From an uncultured Mycobacteriaceae bacterium (GTDB lineage: Bacteria > Actinomycetota > Actinomycetes > Mycobacteriales > Mycobacteriaceae): a stretch of 54,550 nt of DNA. Under the pieces are notes generated by a model. It was not told the DNA's origin and made no database searches. It saw only the letters and a program-made list of their open reading frames with translations. Of this stretch, positions 14,521-22,471 are shown piece after piece. Numbering within the stretch: position 1 is the first letter of the stretch; each line of letters starts with the position of its first letter. A program made the position numbers and the translations under genes. The stretch covers positions 1 through 54,550 of the forward strand of contig CAIYOH010000199.1 in assembly GCA_903927745.1 (NCBI GenBank), given 5' to 3'.

Positions 14521-17109
14521 GTGACCCGACCAGCTCCTCCAGTGCTGACCGTGCGTTATGAGGGATCCGACCGTACCTTCGCGGCGGGCAACGACGTCGT
14601 GATCGGGCGCGACCTTCGCGCTGACGTCCGCGTCGCACACCCCCTGATCTCTCGAAACCACCTCCTCGTTCGCTTCGATCAGGGCCGATGGCTGGCGATT
14701 GACAATGGGAGCCTCAACGGTCTGTACGTCAACAACCGTCGCGTGCCGGTCGCCGAAATCCACGACGGTCTGCGGGTCAACATCGGCAATCCGGACGGCC
14801 CATCGCTGAGTTTCGACGTGGGCCGCCACCAGGGCTCGGTCGGCCGGCCGCCCCTGACGACGTCGATCCCCATCGCCAACCCGTCCGGCACGCCGAGCCC
14901 CCAGGCGCCGTACGGGCAGGTCCCGCCCGCCCCCCCGCGGACCGGGCAACCTCAGCCCTGGTCGGCGGCGCCCCGCCAGCCCTCGCAACCGACCTCACGG
15001 CAGGCGGGCCAGCCGCCCGGGTCAGTGCCGCAACGGCCGCAGATCGATCACACACCACCGGCGCCGGCCCCGGCGCCTGAACCGGCGGCAGGTCCCGAGA
15101 CCGTCCGCGTCGGCGTTGAGGGCCAGAACATCGCGACGTCGATGCTCAAGATTCTGCGGCCGGGAAGAGCCGCCGCGGGGGATTCGGCGCCGGGCGCGAT
15201 CACGATCGGGCGGGCTGCCGACAACGACATCGTCATTCCGGAAGTGTTGGCCTCGCGCCACCACGCCACGCTGGTGCCGTCGGAACACGGCATCGAGCTC
15301 CACGACAACAACAGCATCAACGGAACTTTCGTCAACGGAGCGCGGGCGGAGTCCGCGGTGCTGCATGAGGGCGACGTGGTCACCATCGGCAACATCGACC
15401 TCGTCTTCGCGGGCGGCACGCTGGTGCGACGCGACGAGGCCGCGACGGCGACGCGTAGCGGCGGGCTCGATGTGCGCGGGGTGACGTGGACCATCGAGAA
15501 CACCAAGACGCTCCTCGACGACATCTCGGTGGTCGCCCAGCTCGGGACGCTGACCGCGATCATCGGCCCGTCGGGAGCCGGGAAGTCGACCCTCGCGCGG
15601 TTGGTGGCAGGCTCCACGCAGCCGACCCGGGGCACAGTCACGTTCGAGGGCCACAACGTCCACGCCGAGTACGCGTCGCTGCGCAGCAGGATCGGGATGG
15701 TGCCCCAGGACGACGTGGTGCACGGCCAGCTGACCGTCCAACAGGCTCTGATGTACGCCGCCGAACTGCGGCTGCCGCCGGACACCACGAGGGCCGACCG
15801 CGAGCAGGTGGTCGCGCGGGTCGTCGAGGAACTCGAGATGACCAACCACCTCAATACCCGGGTCGACAAGCTCTCCGGCGGCCAGCGTAAGCGCGCCTCC
15901 GTGGCGCTGGAGTTGCTGACCGGGCCGTCGCTGCTGATCCTCGACGAGCCGACGTCCGGCCTGGACCCGGCGCTGGACCGCCAGGTCATGACGATGCTGC
16001 GCCAGTTGGCCGACGCGGGCCGCGTGGTGCTCGTGGTCACCCACTCGCTGTCCTACCTGGACTTCTGCGACCAGGTGCTGCTGCTGGCACCCGGCGGTAA
16101 GACCGCGTTCTGCGGGCCGCCGGCCCAGATCGGTCCCACTATGGGGACAACGAACTGGGCCGACATCTTCAGCACGGTCGCGGGCGACCCCGACGGCGCC
16201 CAGGCGCGATACCTGGCGCGAACGGGACCGCCACCGCCGCAGCCGCCCGCGGAGGAACCCGCCGACCTGGGCGACCCGTCACACACCAGCCTGATTCGGC
16301 AGTTCTCGACGATCGCTCGCCGACAGATCCGGTTGATCATCTCCGACCGCGGCTACTTCGCCTTCCTGGCGGTGTTGCCGTTCATCATGGGGTCGTTGTC
16401 GATGTCGGTGCCTGGCGACGCGGGCTTCGGCATGCCGAACCCGACCGGTCACGCGCCGACCGAGCCGGGGCAGATCTTGGTGTTACTCAACGTCGGCGCG
16501 GTGTTCATGGGAACCGCGCTGACCATCCGCGACCTCATCGGTGAGCGCGCGATCTTCCGGCGCGAGCAAGCCGTGGGCCTGTCCACCAGCGCCTACCTGC
16601 TCGCGAAAGTCTGCGTCTACACCGTGTTCGCGGTGATCCAATCGGCGATCGTGACCATCATCGCCGTGATCGGCAAGGGCGCCCCGACGCGGGGTGCCGT
16701 GGCGTTGGGCTCTCCGGGCCTGGAACTGTTCGCCGACATCGCCATGACCTGCGTCGCCTCGGCCATGCTCGGCTTGGCGTTGTCGGCCATCGCCAAGTCC
16801 AACGAGCAGATCATGCCTCTGCTGGTGGTGGCGGTCATGTCACAACTGGTGTTCTCCGGCGGCATGATTCCCGTCACCGCGCGGATCGGGCTCGACCAGA
16901 TGTCCTGGGTCACGCCGGCGCGGTGGGGGTTCGCGGCGTCGGCCTCCACGGTCGACCTGCTCACCGTGGAGGGCAAAGTCCCGTCAGTCCCGCAGGACGC
17001 GCACTGGCGTCACACCCCCGGCGCGTGGTGGTTCGACATGGGCATGCTTCTCGCCATCAGTGCGTTCTATCTGGGTTTCGTGCGGTGGAAGATCCGATTG
17101 AAGGGCTGA
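14521..17109 (+). CDS. FHA-FHA-ABC transporter (Rv1747-like)
   Basis: This 862-residue exporter is close to the length of M. tuberculosis Rv1747. FHA domain 1 (about residues 27-90: GRDLRADVRVAHPLISRNH, NGSLNG) and FHA domain 2 (about 226-290: GRAADNDIVIPEVLASRHH, NNSINGTFVNG) bind phosphothreonine, and a Pro/Gln-rich linker separates them. The nucleotide-binding domain has Walker A GPSGAGKST (about 349), signature LSGGQRKR (about 451) and Walker B LLILDEPTSGLD. A C-terminal membrane domain with about six segments follows. Rv1747 is activated by the kinase PknF encoded next to it and affects cell-envelope lipids, but here no kinase gene is adjacent. GTG 14521 matches the known N-terminus; an ATG at 14461 is an alternative. 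Confidence 0.93.
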   Translation: MTRPAPPVLTVRYEGSDRTFAAGNDVVIGRDLRADVRVAHPLISRNHLLVRFDQGRWLAIDNGSLNGLYVNNRRVPVAEIHDGLRVNIGNPDGPSLSFDVGRHQGSVGRPPLTTSIPIANPSGTPSPQAPYGQVPPAPPRTGQPQPWSAAPRQPSQPTSRQAGQPPGSVPQRPQIDHTPPAPAPAPEPAAGPETVRVGVEGQNIATSMLKILRPGRAAAGDSAPGAITIGRAADNDIVIPEVLASRHHATLVPSEHGIELHDNNSINGTFVNGARAESAVLHEGDVVTIGNIDLVFAGGTLVRRDEAATATRSGGLDVRGVTWTIENTKTLLDDISVVAQLGTLTAIIGPSGAGKSTLARLVAGSTQPTRGTVTFEGHNVHAEYASLRSRIGMVPQDDVVHGQLTVQQALMYAAELRLPPDTTRADREQVVARVVEELEMTNHLNTRVDKLSGGQRKRASVALELLTGPSLLILDEPTSGLDPALDRQVMTMLRQLADAGRVVLVVTHSLSYLDFCDQVLLLAPGGKTAFCGPPAQIGPTMGTTNWADIFSTVAGDPDGAQARYLARTGPPPPQPPAEEPADLGDPSHTSLIRQFSTIARRQIRLIISDRGYFAFLAVLPFIMGSLSMSVPGDAGFGMPNPTGHAPTEPGQILVLLNVGAVFMGTALTIRDLIGERAIFRREQAVGLSTSAYLLAKVCVYTVFAVIQSAIVTIIAVIGKGAPTRGAVALGSPGLELFADIAMTCVASAMLGLALSAIAKSNEQIMPLLVVAVMSQLVFSGGMIPVTARIGLDQMSWVTPARWGFAASASTVDLLTVEGKVPSVPQDAHWRHTPGAWWFDMGMLLAISAFYLGFVRWKIRLKG

Positions 17110-17112
17110 TCG

Positions 17113-17280
17113 TCACGCGGAGGCGGCCGGCGCCCGGTCCTCGGCGGCTGCCCGCATACGGTCTGACAATTTCAGCAGACCGTGTTCGCCCACCCCGCCG
17201 GGCAGCGTGTACGCCAATTGCCGCAACTCGACGGCGCAGTCGCGCAACTGCTGGCGGAGTTGCATCTCAGCCATCTGCAT
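17113..17280 (-). CDS. Small 55-residue helical protein
   Basis: A short ORF runs on the minus strand from ATG 17280 to TGA 17113, preceded by a strong GGAGGGAG Shine-Dalgarno seven bases upstream. The product, beginning MQMAEMQLRQQLRDCAVEL and ending AAEDRAPAASA, is predicted to be mainly helical and contains one Cys. It converges with the FHA-ABC gene, three bases from its stop. The family is unknown. Coding status rests on the ribosome binding site and a plausible amphipathic composition. Confidence 0.6.
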   Translation of the reverse strand: MQMAEMQLRQQLRDCAVELRQLAYTLPGGVGEHGLLKLSDRMRAAAEDRAPAASA

Positions 17281-17434
17281 GAGGGTCTCCCTCCGAGTTG
17301 GTCGTCCCCGACGAGCGGGAACCGGAATGGTCCCATCGTCCCAGCCCGGCCGCCGGGGCGCTACGGCCGAAGCCCCATTTCACCGGATCTTCACAGCGTT
17401 TTTACAGTGCGCGCGGGCCGTTGTACGCCGACGA

Positions 17435-17458
17435 GCCACCGCGGAATGTCGCGGTGGC
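17435..17458. promoter_or_regulatory. Palindromic operator before the beta-oxidation operon
   Basis: GCCACCGCG, six bases, then CGCGGTGGC make a perfect 9-bp inverted repeat ending 42 bases before the first acyl-CoA dehydrogenase start. A TANNNT element (TACGCT, 17461-17466) follows two bases later, so a protein bound here would cover the promoter. The size and symmetry suit a TetR-type repressor such as those controlling lipid catabolism. No regulator gene is adjacent. Confidence 0.5.
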
Positions 17459-17460
17459 GC

Positions 17461-17466
17461 TACGCT
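17461..17466 (+). promoter_or_regulatory. Candidate -10 element of the beta-oxidation operon
   Basis: TACGCT fits the TANNNT consensus and lies directly after the 17435-17458 palindrome, giving a leader of about 28 bases before ATG 17501. The leader contains AAAGGGG as ribosome binding site. Confidence 0.4.
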
Positions 17467-17500
17467 GACGCAGCCTGTGGAAGGCGGCAAAGGGGCCGGT

Positions 17501-18679
17501 ATGGATTTCGCACTCGACGCTGATCAGCGGGCATGGCTGACCGAGGTCCGCGGGTTCCTCCGCGATCATGTGACCCCGGAACTCAGGGCGGAGCTCGCCG
17601 AACACGATCTGGAATTCGCCGGCGGCGAGGTGACGCGGTTTCGGCGGAAGATCGGCGACAAGGGGTGGTTCGGGCTGAACTGGCCCCGCGAGTACGGCGG
17701 CCTCGGGCTGAGCGCCGTGCATCTGCACCTGCTGATGACCGAGTTCGAGTACTGGGGTGTGCCCGGACCCGACCTCACGGTCACGTCGGTGGCCCCGATG
17801 ATCATGCGCCACGGCACCGACCGCAACAGGACCGAATGGCTGCCGCTCATCGCCAAAGGCGAGATGATCTGCGCGGTCGGCTATTCCGAGCCCGACGCGG
17901 GAACGGACCTGGCCAGCCTGCGCACCAGCGCAGTCCAGGACGGCGACCAGTGGGTGATTAACGGTACCAAGATCTGGAACAGCGGGGCGCAGCGCGCCAC
18001 CCACGAGTGGCTGTGCGTCCGCACCGACCCGAACAGCCCTCGGCATCGCGGTATCTCGGTCATCATCGTCCCCACTGACAGCGTCGGCGTCGACATCCGC
18101 CCGCTCTACGCATGGTCGGGCTACCGCACCAACGAGGTGCACTTCCGCGACGTGCGCGTCCCCGTCACCAACCTGATCGGCGACGTCAACCAGGGCTGGA
18201 CTTACATCACCGGCGCGTTGGACCTCGAGCGCGGCGCACTGACCAACGCAGGCGACCTCCGTCGCGCCGTCGACGAGTTGCGCACGCTCGCCCGACAGCC
18301 GCGTCGAGACGGCACCGTGCCCGCCGACAGCCCCGCGCTGCGCCGCCGACTGGCTCACGCGGAAGCCGATGTGGCGGTGGCGACCCTGATGGGCTACGAG
18401 GCCGCCTCGATCCTGGACAGTGGCGTCATCCCGACCGTTGAGGTCAGTGCCGAGAAGGTTTTCACCAGCGAACTGCGCCAGCGCATCGCCGATCTGGCGC
18501 TCGACCTCCTGGGCCCGGACGGACTGCTCGCGCACCGCAGCCACCCGGCGCCGCTGGCCGGGGTGTTCGAACGGCTGTACCGGGCCGCCCCCCTGATGCG
18601 GTTCGGCGGCGGCACCAACGAGGTTCTGCGGGACATCATCGCCCAACGCGGCCACGGAATGCCCTCGTATGGACGGTGA
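17501..18679 (+). CDS. Acyl-CoA dehydrogenase, first subunit of a pair (FadE29-like)
   Basis: This 392-residue acyl-CoA dehydrogenase has the N-terminal helical domain (GWFGLNWPREYGGLGLS), the FAD/substrate beta-domain (CAVGYSEPDAGTDLASL and WVINGTKIWNSGAQRATH), and the C-terminal FAD-contacting block RFGGGTNEVLRDIIAQRG. It is a full catalytic-type subunit. The next gene is a second, more divergent dehydrogenase, and such adjacent pairs in mycobacteria form alpha2-beta2 enzymes acting on steroid or other bulky acyl-CoAs, as FadE28-FadE29 do. The ATG follows AAAGGGG. It is the first gene of the operon and lies behind a palindromic operator. Confidence 0.87.
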   Translation: MDFALDADQRAWLTEVRGFLRDHVTPELRAELAEHDLEFAGGEVTRFRRKIGDKGWFGLNWPREYGGLGLSAVHLHLLMTEFEYWGVPGPDLTVTSVAPMIMRHGTDRNRTEWLPLIAKGEMICAVGYSEPDAGTDLASLRTSAVQDGDQWVINGTKIWNSGAQRATHEWLCVRTDPNSPRHRGISVIIVPTDSVGVDIRPLYAWSGYRTNEVHFRDVRVPVTNLIGDVNQGWTYITGALDLERGALTNAGDLRRAVDELRTLARQPRRDGTVPADSPALRRRLAHAEADVAVATLMGYEAASILDSGVIPTVEVSAEKVFTSELRQRIADLALDLLGPDGLLAHRSHPAPLAGVFERLYRAAPLMRFGGGTNEVLRDIIAQRGHGMPSYGR

Positions 18680-18682
18680 CCC

Positions 18683-19825
18683 GTGAAAGTGATCCTCACC
18701 GGCGAGCAGCGCGCCTTTGCCTCGACGCTGCGCGCACTGCTCGCCGCCGAGAGTCCGGTGAGCCTGGTGCGCGCGCTGAACAAACCCGGCGCCGACCAGA
18801 GCATCCCCACCCTGTGGAAGGCGCTCGCCGACGCCGGTGTGTTCGGGCTCGCCACCGCCGAGGACCGCGGTGGGTCGGGCGGCTCGCTCGACGACCTGGG
18901 CGTGTTCGGTGTCGAGGCAGGTCGTGCCCTGTGCCCGACGGCTGTGTACGGAACCGTCCACGCCGCCCTGGCGATCGACTGGCTCGGTGCCCGGGACGCG
19001 CCGTCGGTGTGGCTGCCGGCGCTGGCCGCCGGGCACATTCGGGGCGCCACCGCGTTATGGAGTGCCCGCGACGCGGCAGTCGTCGCGCCCATCCTGAGCG
19101 CCGAGCCCGTTTCGCAGCGGTGGCGTTTACGCGGAACCGTCGACTACGTCGCCGACGCCGACGTCGCCGACATCCTCGTGGTGTCGGCCGCGGCCCCCAT
19201 GGGCACGCTGGTCTGTGTCGTCGATGCCCATGCGAGGGGGCTCACCATGGAGCCACTGGCGATGGCGGGCGGCCAGCGGTCGTTCGCCGTGCGGTTCGAC
19301 GATGTCGCCGTCGACGCGGACGGGCTACTCGGCGACCGGGATCACGGGGTCAGCCCGGCGGCGCTGCGCAGGCTGGCCAATGCGGCCGTGGCTTTGGGGT
19401 CGCTCGACCTGGTCGGAGTAGGGCAGGCCGTGTTGGACCGCACCGTCGACTACACCAAGTTGCGTCACCAGTTCGGCCGCCCGATCGCGTCGTTCCAGGC
19501 GGCCCAGCACCTGATCGCCAACATGCACATCGCCCTGGCCGCTGCGCGCTTAGCGGCCCACTCGGCCGTGTTCTGGATAGCGCGCGGTCACACGGCGACC
19601 AGTGAGACGGCGATCGCGCGCATGCATGCGGCCGCCGCGGCCCGGTTGATTACGCTGGACGCTCATCAACTGCACGGCGGAATGGGTTACGTCACCGAGA
19701 CAGATCTGCACCTGTGGAGCGAGCGCGCCAGGTGGGGTTCGACCCTCGGCGGCACGGCCGACGTTGCTTCGGGGTGGCTGGAAGAGACGACCGACGACGA
19801 GACGACCGACGAGGAGAGCCGGTGA
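18683..19825 (+). CDS. Acyl-CoA dehydrogenase, second subunit (FadE28-like)
   Basis: This 380-residue dehydrogenase is more divergent than its partner. It keeps the C-terminal dehydrogenase helices (DLVGVGQAVLDRTVDYTKLRHQFGRPI; HQLHGGMGYVTETDLHLW), but the central FAD loop is poorly conserved, as usual for the partner subunit in steroid-type alpha2-beta2 dehydrogenases. It starts at GTG three bases after the previous stop and its TGA overlaps the next GTG. The acidic tail ends in a duplicated ETTD(D/E) motif encoded by a 15-bp direct repeat. The role as obligate partner is inferred from gene order. Confidence 0.83.
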   Translation: MKVILTGEQRAFASTLRALLAAESPVSLVRALNKPGADQSIPTLWKALADAGVFGLATAEDRGGSGGSLDDLGVFGVEAGRALCPTAVYGTVHAALAIDWLGARDAPSVWLPALAAGHIRGATALWSARDAAVVAPILSAEPVSQRWRLRGTVDYVADADVADILVVSAAAPMGTLVCVVDAHARGLTMEPLAMAGGQRSFAVRFDDVAVDADGLLGDRDHGVSPAALRRLANAAVALGSLDLVGVGQAVLDRTVDYTKLRHQFGRPIASFQAAQHLIANMHIALAAARLAAHSAVFWIARGHTATSETAIARMHAAAAARLITLDAHQLHGGMGYVTETDLHLWSERARWGSTLGGTADVASGWLEETTDDETTDEESR

Positions 19826-20322
19826 GCGAACAGACATTGATCGACGCGGAATCGGCGTCTCGGGTGGGCACCATCGCCGCCTCCGCGACCGGCGAGCTGA
19901 ACCGGCGCGACTGGCAACGCTGGGCGGCGGCGGTCGGCGACCACAACCCGCTGTGGTTCGACCCAGACTATGCCCGGATCAACGGATTCCGCGATGTCAC
20001 CTGTCCGCCCCTGTACTTGCAGTACGCCATCCTCGGCGTCGCGCACCTCGAGGAGCTGCGACCCGACGGTTCTTCCGGCGCGGTCTCGGGTGGTCTCTCG
20101 TTTCCCCGCGCGCCCAAGCGGATGGCCGGCGGTGAAAGCTTCACATTTCACCTGCCGGCCTATCATCGCGACGACATCACGATGGTGCGCACCATCGAGT
20201 CGATCGTCGAAAAACAGGGCCGCACGGGTAGGTTCGTCCTGGTCACCTGGCACACGCTGTACCGCAACCAGCACCACGACCTGCTTGCCGAAGCGTCGAC
20301 GTCCATGATCGCCCGGCCCTAG
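19822..20322 (+). CDS. MaoC-like hydratase, N-terminal-domain type
   Basis: This 166-residue hot-dog-fold protein of the MaoC/FAS1-like dehydratase group contains GDHNPLWFDPDYA, which corresponds to the hydratase motif GDxNPxH. The catalytic His position is Trp here, so the chain may not be active alone. It overlaps the preceding dehydrogenase stop (GTGA) and is followed 17 bases later by a second MaoC protein. The two probably make one heteromeric enoyl-CoA hydratase, as ChsH1-ChsH2 do in the cholesterol side-chain pathway. That pairing is inferred from order and from the complementary residues. Confidence 0.83.
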   Translation: MSEQTLIDAESASRVGTIAASATGELNRRDWQRWAAAVGDHNPLWFDPDYARINGFRDVTCPPLYLQYAILGVAHLEELRPDGSSGAVSGGLSFPRAPKRMAGGESFTFHLPAYHRDDITMVRTIESIVEKQGRTGRFVLVTWHTLYRNQHHDLLAEASTSMIARP

Positions 20323-20339
20323 GGGAGCTCAGGACAGCC

Positions 20340-20843
20340 ATGACCGATGCTCGGCAGGTGTTCTATGACGACATCGCCGTGGGCGAGAGCATTCCCACGC
20401 TCACCGTGACCGTCGACGAGACCCAACTGTTCTTTTTCAGCGCGGCCACCTACAACGGCCACCGTATCCACTACGACAAGGAGTGGGCGCGTTCGGTCGA
20501 GGGCTACGACGACGTGTTGGTACAGGGGCCGCTTCAGGCGGCGTTACTGGGGCGCGCGCTGGGCGACTGGATTGGCGGCCGCGGCCGCCTGGTGTCGTTT
20601 TCGGTACAGAACCGGGCGATCGCCTATCCGGGTCAGCGACTCGACTTCGGCGGGCACGTCACCGGCAAGCGTGTCACCGAATCGGGCGTCGGACTGGTCG
20701 ATCTCGACATCGCCGGTCGCCGCGACGACACGGTGTTGATGCCGGGCACGGCCACCGTGGAATTGCCCCGACGCGGGGCTGCGGCGGAATTGCCCCGACG
20801 CGGGGCTGCGGCGGAATTGCCCCGACGCGGAGCCCCCGCATGA
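20340..20843 (+). CDS. MaoC-like hydratase, catalytic partner, with C-terminal repeat tail
   Basis: This 167-residue hot-dog protein has the motif TYNGHRIHYDKEW, which carries the Asn and His residues expected of MaoC/HTD2-type acyl-thioester hydratases. It therefore looks like the catalytic partner of the preceding gene. The normal fold ends near residue 140 (PGTATV). The last 27 residues are three copies of ELPRRGAAA (the last ends GAPA), encoded by a 27-bp tandem repeat and not expected in the family. The TGA overlaps the thiolase ATG (ATGA). Confidence 0.83.
   Translation: MTDARQVFYDDIAVGESIPTLTVTVDETQLFFFSAATYNGHRIHYDKEWARSVEGYDDVLVQGPLQAALLGRALGDWIGGRGRLVSFSVQNRAIAYPGQRLDFGGHVTGKRVTESGVGLVDLDIAGRRDDTVLMPGTATVELPRRGAAAELPRRGAAAELPRRGAPA
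20760..20840 (+). repeat. 27-bp tandem repeat, three copies, in frame
   Basis: Units at 20760-20786 and 20787-20813 are identical (starting GAATTGCCCCGACGCGGGGC). The third, 20814-20840, has diverged at its end where it forms the stop/start overlap with the thiolase gene. Each unit encodes ELPRRGAAA, so copy-number change lengthens the hydratase tail by nine residues without a frameshift. Confidence 0.92.
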
Positions 20844-22042
20844 CCGGGCTGCGCGGTGAGGCGGCGATCGTGGGCATCGCCGAGTTGCCCGCCGAGCGGC
20901 GCCCCACAAAGCCGCCGCAGTTCACCCTGGACCAGTACGCCGTGCTGGCGAAGATGGTGATCGAGGACGCCGGCGTCGACCCGGCCCGCGTCACCGGTCT
21001 GATCACACATGGCGTGGCCGAGTCGGCGATGTTCGCGCCCGCCACCCTGTGCGAGTACCTCGGCCTGCCGTTGGATTTCGGCGAACGCGTCGACCTCGGT
21101 GGGGCCTCCGCGGCGGGCATGGTGTGGCGGGCCGCCGCCGCCGTGGAACTCGGTGTGTGCGACGCGGTGCTGGCCGTGGTACCCGGATCGGCGGCGATGC
21201 CGCAGTCGCAGCGGAATCCACCCGCCGCACCGAATTGGTACGGGGCGTCGTCGAACAACTTCGGCTCGCCGCAGGCGGAGTTCGAGATCCCCTACGGCAA
21301 CGTCGGCCAGAACGCGCCCTACGCCCAGATCGCCCAGCGGTACGCGGCCGAGTACGGCTACGACGCCGCGGCGGTCGCCAAGATCGCCGTCGACCAACGC
21401 ACCAACGCATGCACCCATCCCGGTGCGGTCTTCCACGGCAGCCCGATCACGGTCGATGACGTGCTGGCCAGCCCGATGATCGCCGACCCGATCCACATGC
21501 TCGAGACGGTGATGCGCGTGCATGGGGGAGCGGGGGTGCTGATCGCCAATGCCGATGTCGCCCGCCGGAGCCGCCACCGCCCGGTGTGGATCACCGGTTT
21601 CGGCGAGCACATCGCCTTCAAGACCCCGACCTATGCCGAGGATCTGCTGTGTACGCCGATCGCCCGCGCCGCCGACCGGGCATTCGCGATGGCCGGACTG
21701 AACCGGTCCGACGTCGACGTTGCGTCGATCTACGACTGCTACACCATCACGGTGCTGATGAGTCTGGAGGACGCCGGGTTCTGCGCCAAGGGGGAGGGGA
21801 TGTCGTGGGTCAGCGGCCATGATCTGACCCATCGCGGCGACTTTCCCCTCAACACCGCCGGCGGCCAGCTCTCCTTCGGCCAGGCGGGCATGGCCGGCGG
21901 CATGCATCACGTCGTCGACGGGGCACGGCAAGTCATGGGCCGCGCCGGTGACGCGCAGGTGTCCGACTGTCACACGGCGTTCGTCACCGGAAACGGCGGC
22001 ATCATGAGCGAGCAGGTCGCGCTGTTGATGCGGGGGGGCTGA
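20840..22042 (+). CDS. Lipid-transfer-protein/thiolase family enzyme (Ltp-like)
   Basis: This 400-residue thiolase-fold protein of the SCP-x/Ltp type has an N-terminal IVGIAEL segment, LGGASAAGMVWRAAAAVELG, and the C-terminal blocks YDCYTITVLMSLED and NTAGGQLSFGQAGMAGGMHHV. In mycobacterial steroid catabolism Ltp2 of this family works with a DUF35 domain as a retro-aldolase that splits the side chain as propionyl-CoA, and another member (Ltp1) works similarly. The ATG overlaps the hydratase stop, and a separate DUF35 gene follows 15 bases later. This supports an aldolase complex. Thiolysis rather than retro-aldol cleavage remains possible. Confidence 0.85.
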   Translation: MTGLRGEAAIVGIAELPAERRPTKPPQFTLDQYAVLAKMVIEDAGVDPARVTGLITHGVAESAMFAPATLCEYLGLPLDFGERVDLGGASAAGMVWRAAAAVELGVCDAVLAVVPGSAAMPQSQRNPPAAPNWYGASSNNFGSPQAEFEIPYGNVGQNAPYAQIAQRYAAEYGYDAAAVAKIAVDQRTNACTHPGAVFHGSPITVDDVLASPMIADPIHMLETVMRVHGGAGVLIANADVARRSRHRPVWITGFGEHIAFKTPTYAEDLLCTPIARAADRAFAMAGLNRSDVDVASIYDCYTITVLMSLEDAGFCAKGEGMSWVSGHDLTHRGDFPLNTAGGQLSFGQAGMAGGMHHVVDGARQVMGRAGDAQVSDCHTAFVTGNGGIMSEQVALLMRGG

Positions 22043-22057
22043 AAGGGTGACACGCGC

Positions 22058-22471
22058 ATGAGCGACGCCGAACCGCTGCCCATCCCCGAACCCACACCGG
22101 TCTCGCAGCCCTTCTGGGACGCCCTGGCGCAGCACCGGATCATGGTGCAGTACTCGGCGTCGCTGGGGCGCCACGTCTTCTACCCGCGCACTATGGCCCC
22201 CGGCACACTGGCCGACGACCTGGAATGGCGCGACATCGACGGCGCCGGAACGCTCTACACCTTCACGGTCGCACGCAGGCCCACCGGCCCACCGTGGACC
22301 GACGCCACGCCGCAGCTGCCGGCGGTGGTGCAGTGGGACGCCGGACCGCGGTTCAGCACCGAACTCGTCGACGTCGACCCCGGCGACATCCGCATCGGCA
22401 TGCGGGTTGAGCCGGTGTTCTGCGATCTCCCCGATACCGCCATCACCCTGCTGAAGTACCGGCCGGCATGA
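22058..22471 (+). CDS. DUF35 OB-fold protein, zinc-ribbon cysteines absent
   Basis: This 137-residue protein corresponds to the DUF35 domain that pairs with thiolase-fold partners in acyl-CoA metabolism. The N-terminal half normally contains a rubredoxin-like zinc ribbon (QRCxxCG ... CxxC). Here the matching stretch reads QYSASLGRHVFYPRTMAPG with no Cys, so zinc is probably not bound. The OB-fold half (GTLYTFTVARRP, LPAVVQWD, IGMRVEPVF) is intact. Its TGA overlaps the next ATG. It probably acts as substrate-channelling partner of the Ltp-like enzyme. Confidence 0.85.
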   Translation: MSDAEPLPIPEPTPVSQPFWDALAQHRIMVQYSASLGRHVFYPRTMAPGTLADDLEWRDIDGAGTLYTFTVARRPTGPPWTDATPQLPAVVQWDAGPRFSTELVDVDPGDIRIGMRVEPVFCDLPDTAITLLKYRPA

